From Clostridiales bacterium UBA5446 (GTDB lineage Bacteria > Bacillota > Clostridia > Oscillospirales > Oscillospiraceae), in contig DIRC01000014.1 in NCBI GenBank assembly GCA_002427465.1, forward strand, positions 1 through 14,149: a stretch of DNA of 14,149 bases, given 5' to 3'. Shown here in pieces: positions 6,952 through 13,206 of the stretch. The translations under genes were made by a program, and so were the position numbers. The notes below the pieces were generated by a model that searched no databases, was not told the DNA's origin, and saw only the letters and a program-made list of their open reading frames with translations. Position 1 is the stretch's first letter. Every line of letters starts with the position of its first letter.

Positions 6952-8490
6952 TCAGGCTTTCGCCGCATCGAATTCGGTCTGTATTTCCGGAGCCGGCTTT
7001 CCTGTCAGCAGGGAGACGAGGACGATGACCAGACTGGAAAATACAAACGCGGGGAGCAGCTCGTATATGCCCCAGATCCCGCCCAGCCCGGAGATCCAAA
7101 AGTTCCAGATGAAGACCATGGCCCCGCCCGAGATCATACCGGCAATTGCCGCGGGGTAGGTGGTGCGCTTCCAGAACAGTGAAAAGAGCATCAGCGGTCC
7201 GAAAGTTGCGCCGAAGCCCGCCCAGGCGAAGTCCACAATCGTGAAGATGATTTTGTTGTTGCCGACGGCCACAAATATAGCAAAAATGGTGATGATGATC
7301 AGGACGATGCGGGAAACGGTCATGATTTCCCTGTCGGAGGCATTTTTCCTGATAATGCCCTGCCAGATGTTTTTGGAGACGGCGGAGGCGGAAATCAGCA
7401 GATAGGAATCCGAGGAGCTGATTGACGCGGCGAGTATGCCGGCACAGACCAGGCCGGCCAGAAGGGGCGGCAGCAGTGAGGTGGACATGAGGATAAATAT
7501 ATTTTCGGTGTTGCCGCTGCCATAAGCCAGATACACGTCGGAAAACAGGATGCGGCCGATGATGCCGATGGAGACCGCGGAAACCAGGGAGATGACGCAC
7601 CATGTCGTGGCCACCCGGCGGGAAAGGGTCAGCTCCTTTTCGGCCCGGATGCCCATAAACCGCAGCAGCACCTGGGGCATTCCGAAATAGCCCAGGCCCC
7701 AGGCCAGTGTGGAAGCGATGGACAGCCCGCCGTAAGGCTTGGCGCTGCCGAACAGGGCCATGCCGTTTGCCGACTCGCCCGTGGGCGCGGCCGACGCCAG
7801 AAGCGACAGAAAGCCGGGGATTTCTTTGGCGTTGCCAATGACCATGCTGATGCCGCCGGCGGCCGAAACGCCCAGAACCAGCACAAAGACCAGCGCGGCC
7901 ACCATGACGATCGCCTGCATGAAATCGGAGGCGCTTTCGGCAAGAAATCCGCCTATAAAGGTATAGATCAACACAAAAATTGCCGAGATGATAACCATGC
8001 TGTTATAAGAAAAACCAAAAAGCTGGCTGAATAGCTTGCCGCAGGCGACGAGGCAGCTGCCCGCATAGGGCGTGAAGAAAACAATGATCATGCAGGAGGC
8101 GATGGTCATCAGCACTTTGTTTTTCTCATGGAAACGCCGGGAAAAAAAGTCGGGTATGGTGATGGCGTCCACAGCCTTGCTGTAACGGTAAAGCCGCTTG
8201 GATACAATCAGCCAGTTGAGATATGTACCGACGGCAAGGCCGATGGCCGTCCATCCGGCGTCTGCAAGCCCGCTCCAGTATGCCAGCCCGGGCAGACCCA
8301 TCAGCAGCCAGCCGGACATGTCCGAGGCTTCGGCGCTGAAGGCAGCGACCCAGGGGCCAAGGGACCGCTCGCCGAGAAAATAAGCGTCCGAGTTTTTGTT
8401 TGCCCGCTTTGCGAAGAATATGCCTATGACGATTATGGCCAGCATGTAGGCCACCATCGCAGCCAAATGAAGGATGTTCTCGTTTGTCAT
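6952..8490 (-). CDS. putP: PutP-type sodium/proline (sodium:solute) symporter
   Basis: This 512-residue polytopic membrane protein belongs to the sodium:solute symporter family and resembles PutP, the Na+-coupled proline importer, which has about 500 residues and 13 helices. SAEASDMSGWLLMGLPG (52-68) matches the PutP helix with the sodium-linked Asp, here Asp57. IPDFFSRRF (112-120) and LAWGLGYFGMPQVLLRF (262-278) are conserved family segments. SISSSDSYLL (356-365) sits where PutP has its Ser-Thr sodium ligands; by eye these become Ser358 and Ser359. Two upstream in-frame ATGs exist (8520 and 8496). The ATG at 8490 is preferred because GAGGGAG lies seven bases upstream of it. Proline is the best substrate guess, but related solutes are possible. 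The divergent LysR-type gene is the likely regulator. No proline catabolic gene is in the window. Confidence 0.9.
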   Translation of the reverse strand: MTNENILHLAAMVAYMLAIIVIGIFFAKRANKNSDAYFLGERSLGPWVAAFSAEASDMSGWLLMGLPGLAYWSGLADAGWTAIGLAVGTYLNWLIVSKRLYRYSKAVDAITIPDFFSRRFHEKNKVLMTIASCMIIVFFTPYAGSCLVACGKLFSQLFGFSYNSMVIISAIFVLIYTFIGGFLAESASDFMQAIVMVAALVFVLVLGVSAAGGISMVIGNAKEIPGFLSLLASAAPTGESANGMALFGSAKPYGGLSIASTLAWGLGYFGMPQVLLRFMGIRAEKELTLSRRVATTWCVISLVSAVSIGIIGRILFSDVYLAYGSGNTENIFILMSTSLLPPLLAGLVCAGILAASISSSDSYLLISASAVSKNIWQGIIRKNASDREIMTVSRIVLIIITIFAIFVAVGNNKIIFTIVDFAWAGFGATFGPLMLFSLFWKRTTYPAAIAGMISGGAMVFIWNFWISGLGGIWGIYELLPAFVFSSLVIVLVSLLTGKPAPEIQTEFDAAKA

Positions 8491-8497
8491 TCCCATT

Positions 8498-8504
8498 CTC
8501 CCTC
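8498..8504 (-). promoter_or_regulatory. Ribosome binding site that sets the putP start
   Basis: GAGGGAG on the - strand lies seven bases before the ATG at 8490 and only one base before the upstream ATG at 8496, so the 8490 start is preferred. It directly abuts the -35 element of the opposing LysR-gene promoter. Confidence 0.7.
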
Positions 8505-8533
8505 TTGACACGCAATACATGAATAAATATAAT
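8505..8533 (+). promoter_or_regulatory. Full-consensus SigA promoter of the LysR-type gene
   Basis: TTGACA (8505-8510), a 17-base spacer and TATAAT (8528-8533) match consensus in all twelve positions. Transcription is predicted from about 8540, giving a leader of about 70 bases before the regulator's ATG at 8611. The promoter lies within the putP leader. A 7-bp inverted repeat straddles its -10 element, so strong intrinsic activity is probably held down by a bound protein. Confidence 0.82.
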
Positions 8534-8543
8534 GGAATGTATT
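8514..8543. repeat. Inverted repeat (candidate operator) over the LysR-gene -10 element
   Basis: AATACAT (8514-8520) and ATGTATT (8537-8543) are perfect 7-bp arms around a 16-base spacer that contains the TATAAT at 8528-8533. Binding here would block the regulator's promoter and lie in the path of putP transcription. It does not read as a canonical T-N11-A LysR box, so assignment to the adjacent regulator is an inference from position. Confidence 0.5.
8520..8532. repeat. 13-bp direct repeat, copy 1
   Basis: The 13-mer TGAATAAATATAA occurs here and again at 8618-8630, 98 bp away. This copy overlaps the -10 region of the LysR-gene promoter and the spacer of the inverted repeat. Confidence 0.45.
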
Positions 8544-8568
8544 ACGATCCTAAATAAATCTAGGGTGG

Positions 8569-8597
8569 ATTATACGTTACCGGCGGAAAAAATGCAA
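8569..8597 (-). promoter_or_regulatory. Promoter of putP
   Basis: On the - strand, TTGCAT (8597-8592), a 17-base spacer and a perfect TATAAT (8574-8569) predict a start near 8562 and a putP leader of about 70 bases. The -35 is poor (three of six), as expected for an activated promoter. It faces the LysR-gene promoter, and the two predicted transcripts overlap by about 20 bases at their 5' ends. Confidence 0.6.
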
Positions 8598-8610
8598 GAG
8601 GGAAGCGGAA

Positions 8611-9510
8611 ATGAGCCTGAATAAATATAAAACTTTTATCCTGGTGGTGGAGTTGGGCTCCCTGACCAGGGCGGCGGAAGCCACGGGCATCACTCAGTCG
8701 GCGGTCAGCCATATCATCAATTCCATGGAGAGGGAATTCGGTTTCTCCCTCCTGCGGCGGGGGAAAAGCGGCGCCGCGCTCACCGCGGACGGGGAAAGGG
8801 TGCTGCCGGCGATACGGGATATCGTCAACGGCAGCAGGCGGCTGGATCAGATCGTCACGGCCATACGGGGGGCGGATTCCGGCATCGTGCGGATCGGCAC
8901 CTTTACATCTGTCGCCGTCCACTGGCTGCCGGGCATGATTAAGGCGTTCCAACGGGATTATCCCAATGTGGAGCTTAAGCTGATGAGCGGGGATTACCAC
9001 GACGTGGAGCAGTGGCTGGAGGAAGGCAGCGCCGACATTGGCTTTGTGGCCCTCCCCTCGCGTCCGGCCTTCACCGTCTCGCCTCTGGTTGAGGACAGGC
9101 TCCTCGCCATTGTACCGAAGGATCACCGGCTGGCCGCATTGCCCAATTTCCCGCTGGAAGAAGTGGCGGACGAACCGTTTATCAGCCTCCTGGAAAGCTC
9201 GAATCAGGATGTCCGCCGGGCGTTGGAAAGCGTGGGCGTGCGGCCGAAGATCCGATTTACCACCAAGGATGATTATGCCATTATTGCCATGGTTGAGCAG
9301 GGATTGGGAATGAGCATCATGCCGGAACTGCTGCTCAGGGGGAGGACGGGGAACGTGTGCGCCATGGCGCTGCAGCCGGCGGCGAGCCGGATTATCGGCC
9401 TGGCTATACCGGACCCCGACAAGGCCGGCCCGGCCACCCTGCGTTTTTCGGACTATGTAACCGCCTGGGTGAAAAAAGAGTATGGGCAGGGGCCTTCCGG
9501 CGGGGCGTGA
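8611..9510 (+). CDS. LysR-type transcriptional regulator, likely controls putP
   Basis: This 299-residue protein has the standard LysR-family length and layout. An N-terminal winged helix-turn-helix (about 1-60) includes the motif GSLTRAAEATGITQSAVSH (16-34), followed by a linker helix. A periplasmic-binding-protein-like effector domain (about 91-290) has GIVRIGTFTSVAVHWLPG (91-108), the ADIGFV strand (141-146) and GLGMSIMP (231-238). The ATG at 8611 follows a GAGGGAAG site and starts at the usual distance from the HTH. The gene is divergent from putP and shares its control region, so regulation of putP together with autoregulation is the best inference. The effector may be the transported solute; this is not shown by sequence. 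No strong terminator follows before the galE promoter. Confidence 0.92.
   Translation: MSLNKYKTFILVVELGSLTRAAEATGITQSAVSHIINSMEREFGFSLLRRGKSGAALTADGERVLPAIRDIVNGSRRLDQIVTAIRGADSGIVRIGTFTSVAVHWLPGMIKAFQRDYPNVELKLMSGDYHDVEQWLEEGSADIGFVALPSRPAFTVSPLVEDRLLAIVPKDHRLAALPNFPLEEVADEPFISLLESSNQDVRRALESVGVRPKIRFTTKDDYAIIAMVEQGLGMSIMPELLLRGRTGNVCAMALQPAASRIIGLAIPDPDKAGPATLRFSDYVTAWVKKEYGQGPSGGA
8618..8630. repeat. 13-bp direct repeat, copy 2
   Basis: Second copy of TGAATAAATATAA, inside codons 3-7 of the LysR-type gene (Leu-Asn-Lys-Tyr-Lys). It may be a downstream binding site or a coincidence of AT-rich codons. Confidence 0.35.
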
Positions 9511-9566
9511 CAGACTGCGGGTTTTGCATTACAGAAAAGCCGCCGCGCGGCCTTTGAAAATGCGTG

Positions 9567-9595
9567 GTGACTTTTTTGCGGGGTTTTGGTATACT
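9567..9595 (+). promoter_or_regulatory. Extended -10 promoter of galE
   Basis: GTGACT (9567-9572), a 17-base spacer and TATACT (9590-9595) are preceded by TGG, giving an extended -10. A start near 9602 would leave a leader of about 40 bases with GGAGG at 9633-9637, seven bases before the galE ATG. galE is therefore likely transcribed separately from the LysR-type gene. Confidence 0.65.
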
Positions 9596-9644
9596 ATAGG
9601 AAAGGCAGCCTGGGCATCAGGCGGGAACGAACGGAGGATCACAC

Positions 9645-10658
9645 ATGAAGATTCTTGTCACGGGCGGAACGGGTTATATCGGAAGCCATACGGTTGTGGA
9701 GCTGTCGGAGGCCGGACATGATGTGCTTATTGCGGACAATTACTCCAACAGCAAGCCTGAGGCCCTGCGGCGCCTGCGGATGCTCTGCCCGGGCCGGGTG
9801 GATTTTTCCTTCTGCGATCTTCGGGACAAAGCGGCGACCCAGGCGCTGTTCAAAGGAACGGGCATTGACGCCGTGATCCATTTCGCGGGGCTGAAGGCGG
9901 TGGGGGAATCTGTCGCCATGCCGCTGAAATACTATGAGAACAACCTTTTTTCCTCAATAAATCTGCTGGAGGCAATGGAAAAAAGCGGCGTAAAAAAGCT
10001 GGTGTTCAGTTCCAGCGCAACGGTATACGGGAACCCGAAATCCCTGCCGATTCGCGAGGATTTCCCCGTGAGCACCACGAACCCGTACGGGTCCACAAAA
10101 CGGATGATCGAGGAGATCATGGGGGACGCGGCCAAGGCCGATCCGGAATGGTCTTTTGTGCTGCTGCGCTATTTTAACCCAATTGGGGCGCACCCCACGG
10201 GGCTGATCGGCGAGGACCCCAACGGTATCCCCAACAACCTGGTGCCGTTTATCGCAAAGGTGGCCTGCGGCAGGCTGGAAAAGCTGAGGGTCTTCGGAAA
10301 CGATTATGATACCCCCGACGGTACGGGGGTCAGGGATTATATCCATGTGGTGGATCTGGCGAAGGGGCATCTGTCCGCCCTGGACAGGCTGGCAGCCCAT
10401 CCGGGCGTCTCCACGTATAATCTGGGCACGGGGAAGGGCTATTCAGTGCTGGAGGTGATCTCCGCCTACGAGCGGGCCTGCGGCCGCGTGATACCCTATG
10501 AGATCGTGGGCCGGCGAAGCGGGGACATTGCAGCCTGCTGGGCGGACCCCGCCCTGGCCGCATCGGAGCTTTCCTGGCGGGCGCAGCTGGGGTTGGACGA
10601 GATGTGCCGCGACAGTTGGGCGTTTCAAAGCCGGAATCCGGACGGCTATCCGGATTGA
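9645..10658 (+). CDS. galE: UDP-glucose 4-epimerase (GalE)
   Basis: GalE is an NAD-dependent short-chain dehydrogenase/reductase enzyme that interconverts UDP-glucose and UDP-galactose, supporting galactose use and glycan synthesis. At 337 residues it is full length. GGTGYIG (7-13) binds NAD. Ser124 in SSSATVYG (122-129), Tyr148 and Lys152 in YGSTK form the catalytic set, and the C-terminus ends in the typical NPDGYPD. In GDIAACWAD, Cys298 stands at the position of E. coli Tyr299. A small residue there allows UDP-N-acetylhexosamines in the human enzyme and in the E. coli Tyr-to-Cys mutant, so this protein may also epimerise UDP-GlcNAc/GalNAc. No Leloir kinase or transferase gene is adjacent, which fits a glycan-precursor role. 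Confidence 0.95.
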   Translation: MKILVTGGTGYIGSHTVVELSEAGHDVLIADNYSNSKPEALRRLRMLCPGRVDFSFCDLRDKAATQALFKGTGIDAVIHFAGLKAVGESVAMPLKYYENNLFSSINLLEAMEKSGVKKLVFSSSATVYGNPKSLPIREDFPVSTTNPYGSTKRMIEEIMGDAAKADPEWSFVLLRYFNPIGAHPTGLIGEDPNGIPNNLVPFIAKVACGRLEKLRVFGNDYDTPDGTGVRDYIHVVDLAKGHLSALDRLAAHPGVSTYNLGTGKGYSVLEVISAYERACGRVIPYEIVGRRSGDIAACWADPALAASELSWRAQLGLDEMCRDSWAFQSRNPDGYPD

Positions 10659-10664
10659 GGATAC

Positions 10665-10698
10665 AAAAAAGCTTCCGGCTGACGCCGGAAGCTTTTTT
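10665..10698. terminator. Bidirectional intrinsic terminator between galE and ilvE
   Basis: A perfect 15-bp stem (10665-10679 with 10684-10698) has core GCTTCCGGC, loop TGAC, A6 at its left foot and T6 at its right foot. It begins six bases after the end of galE and lies five bases after the ilvE stop on the other strand, so it serves both convergent genes. Confidence 0.95.
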
Positions 10699-10703
10699 CA
10701 TAT

Positions 10704-11774
10704 TCAGCAGATGGGGAAGACCCAGCCGCGGGTATCGGGGCGGGAACCCCATTGGATGCCGGTAAGCTCGTCATAGAGCTTCTGAGTCAGGGGGCCGATT
10801 TTGTTGCCGGCCACGATATGATCCTTATCCTGATAACGGATCAAGCCGATGGGGGAAACGACGGCGGCGGTGCCGCAGCCCCAAGCTTCCTCCAGGGCGC
10901 CGCTTTCGGCGGCTTCGATCAGTTCGTCCACAGTGAGGAGGCGTTCTTCCACCTCAAAGCCCCAGTCCTTGAGTACCTGGATGCAGCTTTTGCGTGTGAT
11001 GCCGGGCAGTACGGAACCGCCCGAGATATCGGGAGTGACAATCTTTCCGTCTATCTTGAACATCACGTTCATGGCGCCGACTTCCTCGATGTATTTCATA
11101 TGGACGCCGTCCAGCCAGAGTACCTGAGCAAAGCCCATGCTTGCGGCGGATTCGCTGGCGTGGAGGGACGCGGCGTAGTTGCCGCCGCACTTGGTGAAGC
11201 CGGTTCCGCCGCGGACAGCCCGGACCTCCTGGTTCTCAATCATAATTTTGACGGGATTGATGCCGTCGGCGTAATAACTGCCCGAAGGGGAAGTAATAAT
11301 ACAGAAAAGGTATTGCTTGCCGGCGTGGACGCCCAGCATTTCATCGCTGGCAAATGCGAAAGGACGGATATAAAGGGAGGTTCCCGGCTCGGCCGGCACC
11401 CAGTCGGCATCCAGTGTGACGAGCTGTTTGAGGGCCTCTATAAAAATATCCTCGGGAATGTGGGGAATGCACAGCTTCTTGCCGGACCTGTTCATTCGGG
11501 CAATGTTCTCCTCGGGGCGGAAGAGCTGGATTTTCCCCTCCGCGGTTCTGTAGGCCTTCATCCCCTCGAAGATCTCCTGCGCATAGTGGAAGACTACAGA
11601 ACTGGGAGCCAGTTCGAACGGCCCGTAAGGAACAATCCTCGGATCGTGCCAGCCCAGGCCCTCGTTGTAATTCATGAGGAACATGTGGTCGGAAAATACT
11701 TTTCCGAACCCCAGCTTGTCGGCCGCGGGTTTTACTGCAGGATTCGATGTCTTGGTGATCTTGATAGCTTCCAT
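10704..11774 (-). CDS. ilvE: Branched-chain amino acid aminotransferase
   Basis: This is a fold-type IV PLP aminotransferase that makes valine, leucine and isoleucine from their 2-oxo acids and glutamate. The 356-residue length and sequence fit the longer BCAT group that includes the eukaryotic enzymes, rather than the shorter E. coli type of about 310 residues. Visible motifs are FHYAQEIFEGMKAYR (62-76), the PLP lysine Lys195 in RGGTGFTKCGGNYAAS, EEVGAMNVMF (230-239) and SVLPGITR (254-261). An ATG six codons upstream (11792) is possible, but the ATG at 11774 has GGAAGGA seven bases before it and is preferred. The gene is monocistronic, with its own promoter in the AT-rich spacer and the shared galE terminator at its end. 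I see no T-box or leader peptide. Confidence 0.95.
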   Translation of the reverse strand: MEAIKITKTSNPAVKPAADKLGFGKVFSDHMFLMNYNEGLGWHDPRIVPYGPFELAPSSVVFHYAQEIFEGMKAYRTAEGKIQLFRPEENIARMNRSGKKLCIPHIPEDIFIEALKQLVTLDADWVPAEPGTSLYIRPFAFASDEMLGVHAGKQYLFCIITSPSGSYYADGINPVKIMIENQEVRAVRGGTGFTKCGGNYAASLHASESAASMGFAQVLWLDGVHMKYIEEVGAMNVMFKIDGKIVTPDISGGSVLPGITRKSCIQVLKDWGFEVEERLLTVDELIEAAESGALEEAWGCGTAAVVSPIGLIRYQDKDHIVAGNKIGPLTQKLYDELTGIQWGSRPDTRGWVFPIC

Positions 11775-11781
11775 TTTTCTG

Positions 11782-11788
11782 TCCTTCC
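11782..11788 (-). promoter_or_regulatory. Ribosome binding site that sets the ilvE start
   Basis: GGAAGGA on the - strand is seven bases before the ATG at 11774 and lies downstream of the alternative ATG at 11792, so the shorter protein is favoured. Confidence 0.65.
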
Positions 11789-11819
11789 TCATCTCAGATT
11801 TTGCAGGAAAATTAAAATA

Positions 11820-11847
11820 ATGTTATCACTAATTAAAAAATTTGCAA
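11820..11847 (-). promoter_or_regulatory. Probable promoter of ilvE
   Basis: On the - strand, TTGCAA (11847-11842), a 16-base spacer and TAACAT (11825-11820) with an upstream TG (extended -10) predict a short leader of about 40 bases. The match is moderate, and the AT-rich surroundings offer alternatives. Confidence 0.4.
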
Positions 11848-11918
11848 GGATAAAGTCGATAGGTTTTAGGCATTACAGGGCATATTAGGCGTTTTGAACG
11901 TAATATAGCCGATTATAG

Positions 11919-11947
11919 TTGAATCATCGGTTGTTTTGATTTAGAAT
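11919..11947 (+). promoter_or_regulatory. Probable promoter of the DUF362 gene
   Basis: TTGAAT (11919-11924), a 17-base spacer and TAGAAT (11942-11947) predict a start near 11954 and a leader of about 25 bases, including the ribosome binding site at 11969-11975. Confidence 0.5.
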
Positions 11948-11968
11948 ATCAAAAGATTTTAAAAAAAT

Positions 11969-11975
11969 GGAGGGG
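11969..11975 (+). promoter_or_regulatory. Ribosome binding site that sets the DUF362 gene start
   Basis: GGAGGGG overlaps the upstream ATG at 11967 and precedes the ATG at 11979 by a short spacer. It can only serve the latter, so four upstream codons are excluded from the protein. Confidence 0.7.
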
Positions 11976-11978
11976 CAA

Positions 11979-13115
11979 ATGGACTGTAACGTATCGATCG
12001 CGCGGTGTGAAGACTATTCAGCGGACACTGTCAGGGCCGCTCTGACAGAGGTGCTGGCGCCGATGGGCGGGCTTTCCTGGGTAAAACCGGGAATGAAAAT
12101 CGCAATCAAAACCAACCTCGTGTCAAAGATGAAGCCGGAGACGGCCGTGGTTACGCATCCCGCGCTGGTCTCGGAGCTTTGCCGGATGCTTTCCGAGGCG
12201 GGGGCGGAGGTCATCGTGGGCGACAGTCCCGGAGGGCCGTTCACGTCGGTGTGGGTTTCGAATATCTATAACGGCACGGGCATCAGGGCCGTGGAGCAGG
12301 CGGGGGCCAGGCTCAACTGTGATTTCTCGGTCTGCGAGGCGGAGCTTCCGGAGGGCGTATCCGTAAAAAGCTTTCCCTATACCGCGTGGCTCCGGGATGC
12401 CGACGCCGTCATTGATTTCGCAAAGCTTAAGACTCACGGGCTCACGGGACTGACCTGCGCCGTGAAAAATTTCTTCGGCGTGATCCCCGGTACGCGCAAG
12501 CCCGAGTTTCATTATATGCATCCCCGGGTGGATAGTTTTTGCAATATGCTGATCGACCTTAACCTTTATGTCAAGCCCCGCCTGACCCTTGTGGACGCCG
12601 TGCTTTGCATGGAAGGCAACGGCCCGACCCAGGGGACCCCCAGGCATATGGGCGCGGTGATCGCCGCGGATACGCCGTTCAATGCGGATCTTCTCTGCGC
12701 GCACCTGATCGGCCTTGAAAATGACAGCGCACCCACCATCAGGGCGGCTATCGCGCGGGGGCTTTGCCCGGATTCCTGGGGAAAGCTGAAGGTGCACGGG
12801 AATCCCGGGGAATTTGCGCAGCCGGACTTTGAAAAGCTCCCCGTCCGGGAGGACATCAAGTTCCGCAAGAAATCGCCGATCGTCAACAAGTTTATGGAAC
12901 GGAACTTCGGCTCCGGGCCAAAGGTGGGAAAGGACGTGTGCGTCGGCTGCGGAAAGTGTTCGGAGGCATGTCCGATGAAGGCCATCGTCATCCAGAACGG
13001 CAAGGCTCAGATTAACCGCGACATCTGCATACGCTGCTTCTGCTGCCAGGAGTTCTGCCCAAAGGGCGCGATTTCCGTATACCGTCCGTTCCTGGCGAGA
13101 CTGCTGGGAAAATAA
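11979..13115 (+). CDS. DUF362 protein with C-terminal 2x[4Fe-4S] ferredoxin domain
   Basis: This 378-residue protein has an N-terminal DUF362 domain (about 35-250): GMKIAIKTNLV (38-48), VIVGDSPGG (78-86), the FAKLKTHGLTGLTCAVKNFFG block (145-165) and a histidine-rich EFHYMHPR stretch. A bacterial ferredoxin domain follows. Its first cluster motif is CVGCGKCSEACP (Cys321, 324, 327, 331). Its second is CIRCFCCQEFCP (Cys350, 353, 356, 360, with an additional Cys355). There is no signal peptide or membrane helix, so it is predicted to be a cytoplasmic electron-transfer protein. DUF362 has no established reaction. The gene stands alone, with its own promoter and terminator, so context gives no partner. 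The domain call is firm; the function is unknown. Confidence 0.9.
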   Translation: MDCNVSIARCEDYSADTVRAALTEVLAPMGGLSWVKPGMKIAIKTNLVSKMKPETAVVTHPALVSELCRMLSEAGAEVIVGDSPGGPFTSVWVSNIYNGTGIRAVEQAGARLNCDFSVCEAELPEGVSVKSFPYTAWLRDADAVIDFAKLKTHGLTGLTCAVKNFFGVIPGTRKPEFHYMHPRVDSFCNMLIDLNLYVKPRLTLVDAVLCMEGNGPTQGTPRHMGAVIAADTPFNADLLCAHLIGLENDSAPTIRAAIARGLCPDSWGKLKVHGNPGEFAQPDFEKLPVREDIKFRKKSPIVNKFMERNFGSGPKVGKDVCVGCGKCSEACPMKAIVIQNGKAQINRDICIRCFCCQEFCPKGAISVYRPFLARLLGK

Positions 13116-13164
13116 CAGACTATAATAAAGGAACCGGCTCAGCCGGTTCCTTTATTATAGTCTG
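13116..13164. terminator. Perfect 23-bp hairpin between DUF362 and Gx genes, likely bidirectional terminator
   Basis: Positions 13116-13138 and 13142-13164 are perfect reverse complements around a TCA loop. The GC-rich core GGAACCGGC/GCCGGTTCC is followed by TTTATTATA on each strand instead of a pure U-tract. It starts on the base after the DUF362 stop and lies 42 bases beyond the Gx gene stop, so it probably ends both transcripts. Confidence 0.8.
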
Positions 13165-13206
13165 GCGGTATGCATTTTCCGCGAAAGCTGCCGTCTGCCC
13201 GCGGCT

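Noticed and set aside
6203..7603. Long open frame on the - strand across the CNNM2/putP junction
   Set aside because: It crosses a clear terminator and is antisense to CNNM2 and out of frame with putP. Its translation is rich in His, Arg and Gln with no domain, as expected for a shadow of GC-rich genes.
9536..9555. Hairpin after the LysR-type gene as its terminator
   Set aside because: The stem GCCGC/GCGGC extends only through a bulge, and just three T residues follow, so it is too weak to call.
10752..11888. Open + strand frame of 378 codons opposite ilvE
   Set aside because: ilvE on the - strand has all the BCAT motifs, a ribosome binding site and a terminator. The antisense frame has no recognisable domain and starts inside the coding region.
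11775..11978. T-box or leader-peptide attenuator upstream of ilvE
   Set aside because: The predicted leader is only about 40 bases. No specifier stem, T-box sequence, run of Leu/Ile/Val codons or terminator/antiterminator pair is visible.
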